Notes: generated by a model from the sequence alone, not told the origin. A DNA stretch of 64,000 nt from Methylomonas subterranea (GCF_024505185.1 NZ_JANIBJ010000024.1:1-64000), one strand, 5' to 3'; numbered from the stretch's first letter, positions 47,159-57,431 are shown. Program-made: numbers and translations.

Positions 47159-49873
47159 TCAGCCGGACTTGGGAGTCGAGCACTGCTCGAGCGCCGCCTT
47201 ACCGGCATCCGCCAGCAACGTTTTCAATTCCGGCAGGCAGGAGCCGCAGCCGGTGCCGGCGCTCAGGCAGGCGCCTATGCCGGCCACGCTGTCGAGCTTA
47301 TGCTCGGCTATGGTTTGCAAAATGGTTTTTTCGCCGACGTTGAAACACGAGCAGACCGTGCGCCCCACATCCTGTTCGCCGCGCGGCGGCAAGCCGCTGA
47401 GCAGGCTCAGGCGTTCCTTGCGGCTCAATTCGGTTTTGCCGAACAGGCCGCACAACCAGCCCGGCTCCGGCAACTCGGCTTGGGCGGTAACGAACAGGCA
47501 GGCGGACAGTTGCCCCGCCTCGACTCGCGCCAGCCGGTAATCGCCGGCGGCGGCATCGCTGTATTCCAGACATTCCGCCATTTCCGCCGAGCCGATATTT
47601 AAGCGCGCGCGGCACCAGCCGGGTAAATCGTCGAGGGCATCCCGGCCGGCCAAATGGTAACGCCAATACCCATCGCCCTTGACCTTGACCTGATATTCCA
47701 CACCCTCGATCCGCGCCGGCTGCCTGGACAGCAGCAAGGCTTGCCAACGCGGCTGCCAGGCTTCGACGCGTACCGGGGTCTGCTTGCTTTCCGGCTGGCC
47801 GGACAATGGATCCACCACCGGATTCACCAAGGCGCCTACCCTGCCCCGGCTGCTGAGTTGTTCGGTCCAATGCATGGGAACGAACACGCTGCCGGGTTGT
47901 TGCGAGACGGTAATGTCCACCCGCGCCAGCATGCTGCCCCAACGCGAAGTCAATCTGGCCAAGCCCTGCTGCCTGAAACCCAGTTGCAAGGCGTCGGCGG
48001 GATGAATCTCCACGGTCGGTTCCGGCTTGTGGCTGTTCAATTTGGCCGCCAGCGCCGTGCGGGTCATGGTATGCCATTGGTCGCGCAGCCGGCCGGTATT
48101 CAAGGTGAACTGATATGCGGCGTCGGCGGCATGAACCGGCCCCCTCGGTACGATGGGAACAAAACTGGCCCTACCGTGGGGAGTATAAAATCCGCCGTCG
48201 CCGAACAGCCGGGCGGTTCCTTGAGTGGCCTTGGCGGTCACCGGCCATTGCACGGGTTGCAGCGCATCGAAGCGGACCTGATCGATATCGGCGAATGCGG
48301 AAATGTCGAACGCTCTGACGCCGTGCATGCTGTCGTTTTCAAACCCGGATAGCGCGGCGTGTTCCCTGAATATATCGGCGCTGGCTTGATAGTCGAAACC
48401 TGCAAAACCCATGCGCCGGGCAACCTGGCTGATAATCCACCAGTCCGGCCGGGCTTGGCCGGAAGGAGGGAACAGCGGCCGTTGCCGGGAGATGCGCCGT
48501 TCCAGATTGGTAACCGTGCCGTCCTTTTCGCTCCAGCCGGTGGCCGGCAACTTCACGTGCGCCAGCGCCATGGTATCGGTATTGGCGATGCAGTCCGACA
48601 CCACCACCAATTCGCATTGTTGCAAGGCGCGCTTGACCTTGTCGGCGTCCGGCATGGATACCACCGGATTGGTGGCCATGATCCATACCGCCTTGACCCG
48701 GCCCTCGGCAACGGCATCGAACAATTCCACGGCTTTCAGGCCCTGGCGGTTGGCGACCTTGTCGCTGCCCCAGAAACGGCCGACCCTGTCGACATGCCGC
48801 GGATTTTCCAAATCCATGTGGGCCGCCAGCATATTGGCCAGCCCGCCCACTTCCCGTCCGCCCATGGCATTGGGTTGGCCGGTCAACGAAAACGGCCCAC
48901 AGCCCGGTTTGCCTATTTTGCCGCTGGCCAAATGGCAGTTGATGATGGCGTTGCATTTATCCGAACCGGAACCGGATTGGTTGATGCCCTGCGAATACAC
49001 CGTCACGACTTTTTTATGATTGGCAAACCAGGCAAACAATTGCGCCACGTCATGAGCTGTCACCCCGCAGCCGGCCGCCACTTCGTCGAGATCGAACGCG
49101 CTGGCTCTGGCCGCAAGCAAGGTAGGTACGAAGTCCTGGCAATGCCGGTCTATGAAATCCCTGTCCAGCGATTCGGTCTCGGCCAGATAGGTCAGCAAAC
49201 CGTTGAACAGCAGGGCGTCCATGCCGGGCCGGATGGACAAATGCAGATCGGCGATATCGCAGGTACTGGTGGCGCGCGGGTCTATCACAACGATCTTCAG
49301 GGCCGGGTTGCTTTCCTTGGCGCGGCGGATGCGTTGAAAGGCGACGGGATGGCACCAAGCCGTATTGGAACCCACCAGCACGATCAGCTCGGCCTGCTCC
49401 AAGTCTTCGTAATTGCAGGGCACCGCGTCGGCGCCGAAGGCGCGTTTGTAGCCCACCACCGCCGACGACATGCAGAGACGGGAATTGGTGTCGATATTGG
49501 CCGAGCCGATAAAGCCCTTCATCAGCTTGTTGGCCACATAGTAATCTTCGGTCAACAACTGGCCCGAGACGTAAAAGGCCACCGCATCCGGTCCGTGTTC
49601 GGCGACGATGGCGGAAAAACGCCGCGCCACATGCGTCAAGGCGCTGTCCCAATCGACGGTTTGGCCGTCGATTTCCGGTTGCAACAGGCGATTTTCCAGA
49701 CTGACGGTATCGCCCAGGGTAGCTCCCTTGGAACACAGGCGGCCGAAATTGGCCGGATGTTGCGCATCGCCCTTGATGTCGACAATATGGTTTTCCGGAT
49801 CGATCAGTGTGGCTTCAATGCCGCAACCGACGCCGCAATAGGGGCAAGTGGTTTTGATACTGGTCGGACTCAT
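47159..49873 (-). CDS. nasA: Assimilatory nitrate reductase catalytic subunit
   Basis: 904 residues. The N-terminal [4Fe-4S] site is CPYCGVGCGIEATL plus Cys in RLCSKGATLGD. Mo-bis-MGD domains follow, with NSRLCMSSAVVGYKRAFGAD and NPVVSMPDADKVKRAL. A C-terminal BFD-like [2Fe-2S] domain (VCSCFNVGEKTI and TGCGSCLPEL) is typical of assimilatory NasA rather than respiratory NapA. There is no Tat signal, so it is cytoplasmic. It reduces nitrate to nitrite with electrons probably from the FAD protein encoded 10 bp upstream. Last gene of the nitrate operon; no nitrite reductase gene is in the window. Confidence 0.93.
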   Translation of the reverse strand: MSPTSIKTTCPYCGVGCGIEATLIDPENHIVDIKGDAQHPANFGRLCSKGATLGDTVSLENRLLQPEIDGQTVDWDSALTHVARRFSAIVAEHGPDAVAFYVSGQLLTEDYYVANKLMKGFIGSANIDTNSRLCMSSAVVGYKRAFGADAVPCNYEDLEQAELIVLVGSNTAWCHPVAFQRIRRAKESNPALKIVVIDPRATSTCDIADLHLSIRPGMDALLFNGLLTYLAETESLDRDFIDRHCQDFVPTLLAARASAFDLDEVAAGCGVTAHDVAQLFAWFANHKKVVTVYSQGINQSGSGSDKCNAIINCHLASGKIGKPGCGPFSLTGQPNAMGGREVGGLANMLAAHMDLENPRHVDRVGRFWGSDKVANRQGLKAVELFDAVAEGRVKAVWIMATNPVVSMPDADKVKRALQQCELVVVSDCIANTDTMALAHVKLPATGWSEKDGTVTNLERRISRQRPLFPPSGQARPDWWIISQVARRMGFAGFDYQASADIFREHAALSGFENDSMHGVRAFDISAFADIDQVRFDALQPVQWPVTAKATQGTARLFGDGGFYTPHGRASFVPIVPRGPVHAADAAYQFTLNTGRLRDQWHTMTRTALAAKLNSHKPEPTVEIHPADALQLGFRQQGLARLTSRWGSMLARVDITVSQQPGSVFVPMHWTEQLSSRGRVGALVNPVVDPLSGQPESKQTPVRVEAWQPRWQALLLSRQPARIEGVEYQVKVKGDGYWRYHLAGRDALDDLPGWCRARLNIGSAEMAECLEYSDAAAGDYRLARVEAGQLSACLFVTAQAELPEPGWLCGLFGKTELSRKERLSLLSGLPPRGEQDVGRTVCSCFNVGEKTILQTIAEHKLDSVAGIGACLSAGTGCGSCLPELKTLLADAGKAALEQCSTPKSG

Positions 49874-49883
49874 GCTTTGATCC

Positions 49884-51104
49884 TCAAGCAGCCAATTCGA
49901 CCGGACTGAAGATTAGTCGATCGCGGATGGCGGCGATGTTGGTGCGGTTTTTAATCAAATTCAAATACCAGCCGCTGTCGCTAGTATCGCCGTACATAAT
50001 CATACCGGTGATGATATTGTCTTTTATGACGATTTTACGGTATACGCCCTCGGCATGATCCACCAGCAACTGTTGCTGGCAATCGGCACCGCCCTCAAAA
50101 TCGCCCACCGAAAACAAATCGATACCGGTCACCTTCAACATGGTGGCCGACAGCAGACTTCTATAACCGCCGGACGCGCGGCCGGCCAGTTGTCGAGCGC
50201 ACACCTTGGCCTGTTCGTAGACCGGCGCCACCAAGCCGAACAGTTCGCCGCGATGCTGCACGCACTCGCCCACCGCGTAGACCCTGTCGTCGCTGGTTTG
50301 CAGATGGTCGTCGACGATGATGCCCCGTTCGCAGGTCAAGCCCATGGCTTGGCTCAAGCCTATATTGGGCTGAATGCCGGTGGCCATCACCAAAATATCG
50401 GCCGGCAGCAAACTGTTGTCGCTGAGCCTGACCTTGCCGATGTGCCCATCCCGTCCCAGGACTTCGGCAACCGTCACCCCCAGCCGAAACTCAATGCCCT
50501 TGTCTTCCAGCTGCCGTTGCAAAAAACCCGCCGCCTGTCCGTCCAACTGCCGGTTCAGCAAATGCCCGGCCCGGTTCACCACCGTCACCTGCATGCCGCG
50601 CTGCATCAAGCCGTTGGCGGCTTCCAGCCCCAGCAAACCGCCACCCAGGATGACCGCGTGCTGCTTGGTTTGGGATTTTTCTATCATGGCTTGCACATCG
50701 GCAATGTCGCGAAACCCCATCACGCCTTCCATGTCACGACCCGGAATGTCCAGCATCAAGGGCAGCGAACCGGTAGCAATCAACAGGCGATCGTAATCCG
50801 CGCTGGTACCATCCCGGGCCGTCACACGCCGCTTGATCCGGTCAACCGACACCACGGACTTTTCCTCGCCGCAATGCAGGGTTATCCGGTTGCGCCGGTA
50901 CCAGGCAAAGTCGTGGATCATGATGTCGTCTATGCTTTTGGCACCGAACAGCAGCGGTGTCAGCATGATGCGATTGTAATTGCCGTGCGGCTCGGCGCCG
51001 AACACGGTAATTTCGTAGCGTTCGGGCGCCAGTTGCATCAATTCGTCTACCGTGCGCATGCCGGCCATGCCGTTGCCGATGACGACGAGTTTTTCTTTCA
51101 TCAT
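49884..51104 (-). CDS. FAD/NAD(P)H oxidoreductase, nitrate reductase electron-transfer subunit type
   Basis: 406 residues. The N-terminal FAD site is LVVIGNGMAGMRTVDEL, the second dinucleotide site is AVILGGGLLGLEAANGL near residue 150, and LPADILVMATGIQPN and VYAVGECVQHRG follow. The sequence matches the FAD-domain half of NirB and the NasB/NasC-type partner of assimilatory nitrate reductase. There is no siroheme or Rieske domain, so it cannot itself be a complete nitrite reductase. Its position directly before nasA indicates that it passes NAD(P)H electrons to NasA. Confidence 0.85.
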   Translation of the reverse strand: MMKEKLVVIGNGMAGMRTVDELMQLAPERYEITVFGAEPHGNYNRIMLTPLLFGAKSIDDIMIHDFAWYRRNRITLHCGEEKSVVSVDRIKRRVTARDGTSADYDRLLIATGSLPLMLDIPGRDMEGVMGFRDIADVQAMIEKSQTKQHAVILGGGLLGLEAANGLMQRGMQVTVVNRAGHLLNRQLDGQAAGFLQRQLEDKGIEFRLGVTVAEVLGRDGHIGKVRLSDNSLLPADILVMATGIQPNIGLSQAMGLTCERGIIVDDHLQTSDDRVYAVGECVQHRGELFGLVAPVYEQAKVCARQLAGRASGGYRSLLSATMLKVTGIDLFSVGDFEGGADCQQQLLVDHAEGVYRKIVIKDNIITGMIMYGDTSDSGWYLNLIKNRTNIAAIRDRLIFSPVELAA

Positions 51105-51231
51105 GCTGATCGGAGATAAAACTGAATTTGTCCGCTGGGGATGCCGTCCCTAATAACCGGCCTATCTATACCCCCCACCCTCTCCAGCGGAGAGAGCAAA
51201 CGGAATGCGGAAATTATTGCGGGCGGAATCC

Positions 51232-51672
51232 TTACCATTTTTTGTAAGGCAGAAATTTACCGGACATGCTGATGTGTACCCGATCCCCCTTGGGGTCGGA
51301 TTGTTTTTCCACATCCATCGAAAAATCGATCGCGCTCATGATGCCGTCGCCGAATTTCTCCTGAATGATGGCTTTCAGCGGCATGCCATACACCTGCAGG
51401 ATTTCGTAGAAACGGTAAATCAAGGGATCGGTCGGCACCATGGGCCCCAGCCCCTTGAGCGGATAGTCCTGTAGGGCACCGACCGCGCCGGCGTCTAAAT
51501 CCAGCGCCCGCCCCAGAATTTCGGCCTCCTCCGCCGAAGCACTGGCCTGGCCGTAAAACAAGGCGGCTATCCATACTTCGTCCCGCCCCAACTGGGTTTC
51601 AAGATCCGCAAAACGCAGACCTTTTTGTTTTTTGGCGGCGAACAGTGTCTCCGTCAGCTGCTGTTGCGTCAT
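51232..51672 (-). CDS. cynS: Cyanate hydratase (cyanase)
   Basis: 146 residues, the normal size. It catalyses cyanate plus bicarbonate to ammonia and CO2. The catalytic Arg and Glu are in [12 protein letters not shown] and the catalytic Ser is in [13 protein letters not shown], matching R96, E99 and S122 of E. coli CynS. The C-terminus [11 protein letters not shown] is also typical. The N-terminal half is the HTH-like oligomerisation domain. Inside a nitrate operon it widens nitrogen supply to cyanate, which related ABC transporters also carry. The 127-bp gap downstream holds nothing clear. Confidence 0.95.
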   Translation of the reverse strand: MTQQQLTETLFAAKKQKGLRFADLETQLGRDEVWIAALFYGQASASAEEAEILGRALDLDAGAVGALQDYPLKGLGPMVPTDPLIYRFYEILQVYGMPLKAIIQEKFGDGIMSAIDFSMDVEKQSDPKGDRVHISMSGKFLPYKKW

Positions 51673-51738
51673 ACGACACCTCGAGAAAAAACCATAAAAT
51701 AAAAATACGCGCGTCGGCCCGGGCCGACGCGTCAGACC

Positions 51739-53016
51739 TTAAAAATTGACGTTGGCCTGCAGCCAGATTCTTTGGGTGTCGGTGTACGCCGCGTTATCTG
51801 TGTTGAAATTGGCGTATTTGGCCAACAGGGAGTAATGCTTGCCGAATTTTTTCAGCACCGAGAAATCCCATTCCTTACCGTACTGAATCGAACCGGTGTC
51901 ATCCTTGAAATCGTGATAAACGCCGGTGATGATCAGACTGTCGTTCATCATTTTGTAGCTGGCGGTAGCAAACACGTCGCGGATACCGTCCTTGGGCGTG
52001 ACCAGGAACAAATCCGCCCAGCCCTGGAAGGCGTGGTTGGTGCCCAGCGGAGTCTGGAAGGCTTTGGTGGTTTTACCCGCGCCGCTTCCCAAACCGTTCA
52101 ATTGTTCCACGGCGGCCGACAAGGTCAGGTTGTAAGCACTGGCGCCGGCCATCAAATTGATCCGGTCAACCTGATAACTGTTGGGGTTGTCGCCGTAATC
52201 GGCCTGGGTACTCCATTCGGCGGTATACACGGCATTGACCCGGTCGAAAAACTGCGGCGATTTGCCGTCGAAACGCAGGCCGTAGGTTTGCGAGGATTTG
52301 CCGAAGTTTTCCGGCTCGCGGTAGTCCAGCCAATAACCGTAACCGATCAGATTGCCCCAGTCGCCGACCTTGTAATTCAGGTTCAGAATCGGCGAGTTCA
52401 TCGACTCCTTGGTACTGAAAATGGTCCGGGCGCTATCGATATAACCGGCGTTGACGGTCAAGCCGAAGATAGTTTGGTTTTTATGGGTGAACAGAACGGA
52501 ATCGTAGGTCATCTCCATTTGCCGCCAGCCGACGTTACCGATGAAACGGTCATCGTCGAATTTGATGCGTTGACGGCCGACCGTGACCACGGTGTCCGGT
52601 ATGCCTTTATAAGCCAGCCAGAACTGGTTCAATTCGCTCATGTCCGGATCGGCGATGACGGAATATCCGGTGCGGCCGTTGCGAGTACTGTTGTAATCCT
52701 CCTGCAAGGCGTAATTGCCCTCGTATTCGGCAAAGGCTTGAAAGTTGTAAAAAGTCGGCGACAGTAAACCCAGACGCAGGCGCGCGGTATTGGCGTTGGC
52801 GGTTTTGGGATTGCCCGCGCCCCTGTCCTGGTCGGCATTTTCCCAGCGATAGTTCAAATCCATTTTGACCGCGCCGTTGTTGCCGTAGTGGTAAAAATTC
52901 AAGGCATCTTCCACCTCCTTGGTGAAATCGGCCTGTACCGGCATGCCCGCCAAGGACATGGATAGCAAGGCGCCGGGCGCCAGGCTCGCGGAGAGTCGGG
53001 TGGTTTGCTTCGGCAT
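51739..53016 (-). CDS. Alginate-export-type outer-membrane porin
   Basis: 425 residues from ATG 53016, preceded by AAAGGGGG; an ATG at 53058 is open but has no RBS. A signal peptide (APGALLSMSLAGMPVQA) precedes a 16-to-18-strand-type barrel ending in WLQANVNF (terminal Phe). Family features include MDLNYRWENADQDRG, TARLRLGLLSP, WLAYKGIPDTVVTVGRQRI and FIGNVGWRQMEMTYDS. Such porins are often encoded with nitrate or cyanate transporters and probably let the anion cross the outer membrane. It sits between nrtCD and cynS. Confidence 0.8.
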   Translation of the reverse strand: MPKQTTRLSASLAPGALLSMSLAGMPVQADFTKEVEDALNFYHYGNNGAVKMDLNYRWENADQDRGAGNPKTANANTARLRLGLLSPTFYNFQAFAEYEGNYALQEDYNSTRNGRTGYSVIADPDMSELNQFWLAYKGIPDTVVTVGRQRIKFDDDRFIGNVGWRQMEMTYDSVLFTHKNQTIFGLTVNAGYIDSARTIFSTKESMNSPILNLNYKVGDWGNLIGYGYWLDYREPENFGKSSQTYGLRFDGKSPQFFDRVNAVYTAEWSTQADYGDNPNSYQVDRINLMAGASAYNLTLSAAVEQLNGLGSGAGKTTKAFQTPLGTNHAFQGWADLFLVTPKDGIRDVFATASYKMMNDSLIITGVYHDFKDDTGSIQYGKEWDFSVLKKFGKHYSLLAKYANFNTDNAAYTDTQRIWLQANVNF

Positions 53017-53076
53017 AAAGCCCCCTTTACTGGATGAAAAAAAACGGTTGCTTGACATGGCTGGACTCTAATCGGG

Positions 53077-54843
53077 TTAATGGGTGTGGTCACATTCGGA
53101 CAGGAAGGTCAATAGACTTTCCCGGTATTTGTAGTAATCGGGGTGTTCCAACAGCGCCTTGCGGCTGCGCGGCCTGGGCAGGTCGATTTCCTGAATTTTG
53201 CCTATCTTGGCGTGCGGGCCGTTGGTCATCATCACCACCCGATCCGCCAGCAAAATGGCCTCGTCGACATCGTGAGTCACCACAATCGCCGTCACGTGGG
53301 TGCGTTCCCAGACTTCCATCAGCACTTCCTGCAGCTCCCAACGGGTCAGGGAATCAAGCATGCCGAAAGGTTCGTCCAGCAATAATAATTTGGGCGACAA
53401 GGCAAAGGCGCGAGCGATGCCCACCCGCTGGCGCATGCCGTTGGACAGGTCGGCGGCTTTTTTGTACAGCGAGTCGGCCAGACCTACCCGGGTCAGATAA
53501 TATTCGACGATGTCCTCGCGTTCGCTCTTGGAGGCGTGCGGATAGACCTTGTCCACCCCCAACATGACGTTGTCGAAGGCGCTCAGCCACGGAAACAAAC
53601 TAGGGGCCTGAAACACCACGCCCCGGTCCGGACCGGCGCTATCGATTTCGCGGTTGTCCAGAATGATGCCGCCCTCGGAAATATCGTTGAGACCGGCTGT
53701 CATCGACAATACGGTGGATTTACCGCAACCGGAATGGCCTATGATGGAAATGAACTCGCCTTTTTTCATTTTCATGTCGAAGCCGTCCACCACCTTGACC
53801 GTGCTGTTGCCGTCCGGCGTGGGATAGATTTTCGACAATTGGCTGAATTCCAGATAGCGCGGCCGGCCCAGATCCGACTGGCTGGGTTTCAAGGCCGAGC
53901 TATCCAGCTTCCAGTCGTTGCTGGTGTTGGGGCGTACATCGGGCAGTTTGATTTTGTCGCCCTCCTCGGCCTCGGCTTTTTGCATGCCGATATTCATCAA
54001 ATAGCGGGTGATTTCGGCCCGCAGACGCTTGAATTCCTCGTTATGGTTCAGCGCGGTGCGGTCGCGCGGCCGTTCCAGGTTGACATGAAAATCCGGACCG
54101 AAAGTGGCATCCGGCCCCGGATTGAGCGGAATTACCCGGTCGGCCATGTAGATGGCTTCGTCGACGTCGTTGGTGATCAGGATTACGGTTTTCTTGTCTT
54201 GCTCCCAGATTTGCAGAATTTCGTCCTGCAGATTGCCGCGGGTCAAGGCATCCAGGGCGCTGAGCGGTTCGTCCAGCAACAGAATATCCGGATTGGCGGC
54301 CAGCGCGCGGGCCACGTTGACCCGTTGCCGCATGCCGCCGGACAATTCGGCCGGCTTTTTATCCATGGCCCGGCCCAGATTGACCATATTGACGTATTTT
54401 TGGGCGTGGGCGCGGCGTTGTTCAGGCGTCCAGTCCTTGAAAATCGCATCCACCGCCAGCGCCACGTTTTCATAAACGGTCAGCCAAGGCATCAGGGAAT
54501 AGTTTTGAAACACCACCCCGCGATCGGGGCCCGGTTCGCTGATGGGCTGGCCGTTTTTCAACAATTCGCCGCTGTCGGCCTGAATCAAACCGGCAATCAA
54601 GGAAACCAGCGTGGTCTTGCCGCTGCCGGAAAAACCGACGATGGCAATGAATTCGCCTTCCCGGATATTCAGGTTGATGTCCTTCAGAATCGAGGCCCTG
54701 TCCCTGCCCTCGCCGTAGGATTTGCAAACCTTGTGCAAACTCAGCAGGGCGGGTTGTTTGATATCGGCCAGTTTAAGCACGGCGCTTTCCTGTTTATGCA
54801 CGGCGAGATCGATGATTTTTGCTGCGGCTACAGTCATGGTCAT
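53077..54843 (-). CDS. Nitrate/cyanate ABC transporter, two fused ATPase domains (NrtC/NrtD-type)
   Basis: 588 residues with two complete ABC modules. Domain 1 (about 35-270): Walker A GFSGSGKTTLV, signature LSGGMRQRVNVARAL, Walker B ILLLDEPLSALD. Domain 2 (about 330-580): Walker A GHSGCGKSTVL, variant signature LSNGMRQRVGIARAF, Walker B LLLLDEPFGMLD. Both carry PGPDRGVVFQ-type Q-loops as in the nitrate/sulfonate/taurine class. The H-loops differ: LITNDVDEA in domain 1 (His replaced by Asn) and VVTHDVDEA in domain 2. The two ATP sites may therefore be unequal. One polypeptide appears to replace separate NrtC and NrtD. Three bp separate it from nrtB. Confidence 0.9.
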   Translation of the reverse strand: MTMTVAAAKIIDLAVHKQESAVLKLADIKQPALLSLHKVCKSYGEGRDRASILKDINLNIREGEFIAIVGFSGSGKTTLVSLIAGLIQADSGELLKNGQPISEPGPDRGVVFQNYSLMPWLTVYENVALAVDAIFKDWTPEQRRAHAQKYVNMVNLGRAMDKKPAELSGGMRQRVNVARALAANPDILLLDEPLSALDALTRGNLQDEILQIWEQDKKTVILITNDVDEAIYMADRVIPLNPGPDATFGPDFHVNLERPRDRTALNHNEEFKRLRAEITRYLMNIGMQKAEAEEGDKIKLPDVRPNTSNDWKLDSSALKPSQSDLGRPRYLEFSQLSKIYPTPDGNSTVKVVDGFDMKMKKGEFISIIGHSGCGKSTVLSMTAGLNDISEGGIILDNREIDSAGPDRGVVFQAPSLFPWLSAFDNVMLGVDKVYPHASKSEREDIVEYYLTRVGLADSLYKKAADLSNGMRQRVGIARAFALSPKLLLLDEPFGMLDSLTRWELQEVLMEVWERTHVTAIVVTHDVDEAILLADRVVMMTNGPHAKIGKIQEIDLPRPRSRKALLEHPDYYKYRESLLTFLSECDHTH

Positions 54844-54846
54844 GCC

Positions 54847-55860
54847 TCAAATTTTGCTGAAGGAAAACACGGTTTGCAGCGATTGCATGATGCGATCGAG
54901 GATGAAACCGATGATGCCTATGGTAAACACCGCCACCATGATGCGGCCCAGCGAATTGGAGCTGCCGTTTTGGAATTCGTCCCAGACGAACTTGCCTAGG
55001 CCGGGGTTTTGCGCCAGCATTTCGGCGGCGATCAACACCATCCAGCCCACCCCCAGCGACAAACGCATGCCGGTAAAAATGTAAGGCAGCGCGGACGGTA
55101 GAATGATACGTTTGATTTGGGTCGGCCAATCCAGCCGCAACACTTTGCCGACGTTGGCCAAGTCCCGGTCTATGGATGAAACGCCCACCGCGGTGTTGAT
55201 CAGGGTCGGCCACAACGAACACAGCGTCACGGTGACGGCCGATGTAATGAAGGATTTGGCGAACCAGGAGTCATCGGTGGTGACATACACGGCACTGACC
55301 ACCAGTGTCACAATCGGCAGCCAGGCCAGCGGCGATACCGGCTTGAAAATCTGAATCAACGGGTTAATCGCAGTATTGATTATAGAACTCATACCGCACA
55401 AAATTCCCAAAGGTACGGCGATAAGGCTGGCAATTAGAAAGCCGGCAAACACCGTATATAAGCTGGTGATAATTTGATCCAGATAGGTGGATTTACCGGT
55501 ATAGGGGCGCAACTTGATCTCGGCGGCGGGGTCTTCGGCAAGTTTCTCCCGGTTGCGCGCCTCCTGGCGTTTATAGAACTCGGCCATTTTGACTTTTTCA
55601 GCAAAGTGTTCGTCAATCAAGCCTTCCGCTTCGCCCCATACCGCCACGGGGCCGGGGATAGTGCCCAGGCTGGTGTTGATACGGGAGGCGGTCATGCTCC
55701 AAAGCCCCAAAAACAGCACAAAGGCTACGATGGGGACACCCATGATCAGCCACAGTTGGCGCAGTTGCTGGCCGGGATTTTCCCCGGCCGCGATTTTGAC
55801 CAAGGGCACAAACCAGGTCAGACCTGTGATATTGAAAAATTTGATTAATTTATTGGGCAT
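54847..55860 (-). CDS. nrtB: Nitrate/cyanate ABC transporter permease
   Basis: 337 residues from ATG 55860, with AGGTGA 6 nt upstream; a GTG at 55869 is also open. A first helix near residue 35 (VPIVAFVLFLGLWSM) is followed by a charged loop (about 70-130) longer than in most homologues. The BPD_transp_1 domain then has five helices and the EAA-type loop near ILPSALPYIFTGMRLSLGVG. It forms the membrane channel for NrtA-bound anion. Next to the double ATPase gene and 144 bp after nrtA. Confidence 0.92.
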   Translation of the reverse strand: MPNKLIKFFNITGLTWFVPLVKIAAGENPGQQLRQLWLIMGVPIVAFVLFLGLWSMTASRINTSLGTIPGPVAVWGEAEGLIDEHFAEKVKMAEFYKRQEARNREKLAEDPAAEIKLRPYTGKSTYLDQIITSLYTVFAGFLIASLIAVPLGILCGMSSIINTAINPLIQIFKPVSPLAWLPIVTLVVSAVYVTTDDSWFAKSFITSAVTVTLCSLWPTLINTAVGVSSIDRDLANVGKVLRLDWPTQIKRIILPSALPYIFTGMRLSLGVGWMVLIAAEMLAQNPGLGKFVWDEFQNGSSNSLGRIMVAVFTIGIIGFILDRIMQSLQTVFSFSKI

Positions 55861-56004
55861 TGTCTTCACCTAGTTTTTCATCGGTCAGCGTTTCGATAGC
55901 CACTGTGTCGGGTTGCGGCTGACGCCTAACCCAACCAACATTTTTTAAAAAAGATGCGTCCCTGCATCAAGTGCCTTCCCTGTCGGAGCACTTACCAGAG
56001 ACTG

Positions 56005-57405
56005 TTAATCGACCACTTTGCCACCGGCTACGGTTTGCTTGGCTTTTAAGCCGATGGCAAATTTGCTTAGGTAATCGTTCGGCTTACTGGCGTCGTAAAC
56101 GATGCCGTCGATAAAACCGGATTGCGGCGGTTTGATGCCGGATTCGCTATCAGCCGGAAAATCGCCGGCTTTGGCCTTGCCTTCGGCAACCAATTCCTTG
56201 GCGGCGGCCATGTAGATGTCGGGACGGTAGACTTTTTTGGCGGTTTCAAGATACCAGTTGTCCGGTTTGAATTCGTTGATTTGCCCCCAGCGGCGCATTT
56301 GAGTCAGATACCAAATGGCGTCGCTGTAATACGGGTAAGTGGCGTTGTTACGGAAGAAGGTGTTGAAATCCGGCATGGGGCGTTTGTCGCCTTTTTCGTA
56401 CTCGAAGGTGCCGGTCATGCTATTGGCCAAAACCTCGGCATCGGCGCCGACATACTGGGTTTGCGCCAGCATTTCCACGGCTTCCCTGCGGTTTTTATTG
56501 TTTTCCGCATCCAGCCACATCGCCGCCCGAATCAAGGCTTTTACGACGGCCTTGTGGGTGTTTGGATACTTATCCGACCAAGCTTGCGTTACGCCGAATA
56601 CTTTTTCAGGGTTGTCTTTCCAAATTTCATAGTCGGTCACCACCGGCACGCCTATGCCTTTGAATACTGCTTGCTGGTTCCACGGCTCGCCGACGCAATA
56701 GCCGTAGATAGTGCCGGCTTCCAGGGTGGCCGGCATTTGCGGCGGCGGCGTCACCGACAACAAGGCATCCGCGTTGATTTGACCGGTGGTTTCCTGCGGC
56801 GGCGCGTAGTAGCCGGGTTTAATCCCGCCGGCGGCCAGCCAGTAACGCAATTCGTAGTTATGTGTCGATACCGGGAACACCATGCCCATATTGAACGGCT
56901 TGCCGGCGGCCTTAAATTGGTCGACCACGGGCTTAAGCGAATCGGCCTTGATCGGATGCGCCGGCTTGCCGCCTTCCATCGGCACATGCGGCTTCATTTG
57001 ATTCCAAATCTCGTTGGAAACAGTGATGGCGTTACCGTTCAAGTCCATGCTGAAAGCCGTGATAACGTCGGCCTTGGTGCCGAAGCCGATTGCCGCGCCT
57101 AACGGTTGCCCGGCCAACATATGCGCGCCGTCCAGTTCGCCGTTGATCACTCTGTCCAGCAATACCTTCCAATTGGCTTGCGCTTCCAATTGCACAAACA
57201 AACCTTCCTCTTCGAAAAAGCCTTTTTCCGCCGCCACCGCCAACGGCGCCATGTCGGTCAATTTGATGAATCCGAACTTCAAATCCTCTTTTTCCAGCTT
57301 GCCGGCCGCCTGCCCGCCCGGAGCAAAGCCAAGGCCAGTGACAAGCAAACCGGCCGACAGGGCCAGCAGTAATTTCTTGGAAGTATGGCGAGTAATGTTT
57401 TTCAT
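56005..57405 (-). CDS. nrtA: Nitrate/cyanate ABC transporter substrate-binding protein
   Basis: 466 residues from ATG 57405. The signal peptide is [24 protein letters not shown]. The mature NrtA/SsuA-like protein has [20 protein letters not shown] at its start, then [21 protein letters not shown] and [17 protein letters not shown], characteristic of nitrate/bicarbonate binders. The signal peptide separates it from the soluble sensor NasS. First gene of the operon; its leader holds a sigma-54 promoter, ANTAR-type hairpins and a terminator. The 144 bp after it show no clear terminator. Confidence 0.92.
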   Translation of the reverse strand: MKNITRHTSKKLLLALSAGLLVTGLGFAPGGQAAGKLEKEDLKFGFIKLTDMAPLAVAAEKGFFEEEGLFVQLEAQANWKVLLDRVINGELDGAHMLAGQPLGAAIGFGTKADVITAFSMDLNGNAITVSNEIWNQMKPHVPMEGGKPAHPIKADSLKPVVDQFKAAGKPFNMGMVFPVSTHNYELRYWLAAGGIKPGYYAPPQETTGQINADALLSVTPPPQMPATLEAGTIYGYCVGEPWNQQAVFKGIGVPVVTDYEIWKDNPEKVFGVTQAWSDKYPNTHKAVVKALIRAAMWLDAENNKNRREAVEMLAQTQYVGADAEVLANSMTGTFEYEKGDKRPMPDFNTFFRNNATYPYYSDAIWYLTQMRRWGQINEFKPDNWYLETAKKVYRPDIYMAAAKELVAEGKAKAGDFPADSESGIKPPQSGFIDGIVYDASKPNDYLSKFAIGLKAKQTVAGGKVVD

Positions 57406-57431
57406 AACGAGTCCCAAACAAAAACGACAGA

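Noticed and set aside
47159-49873. Periplasmic nitrate reductase NapA
   Set aside because: There is no Tat signal, a C-terminal BFD-like Fe-S domain is present, and the partner is an FAD oxidoreductase rather than NapB/NapC.
56005-57405. NasS nitrate sensor
   Set aside because: The protein has a clear signal peptide and is encoded with permease and ATPase genes, so it is the transport binding protein NrtA.
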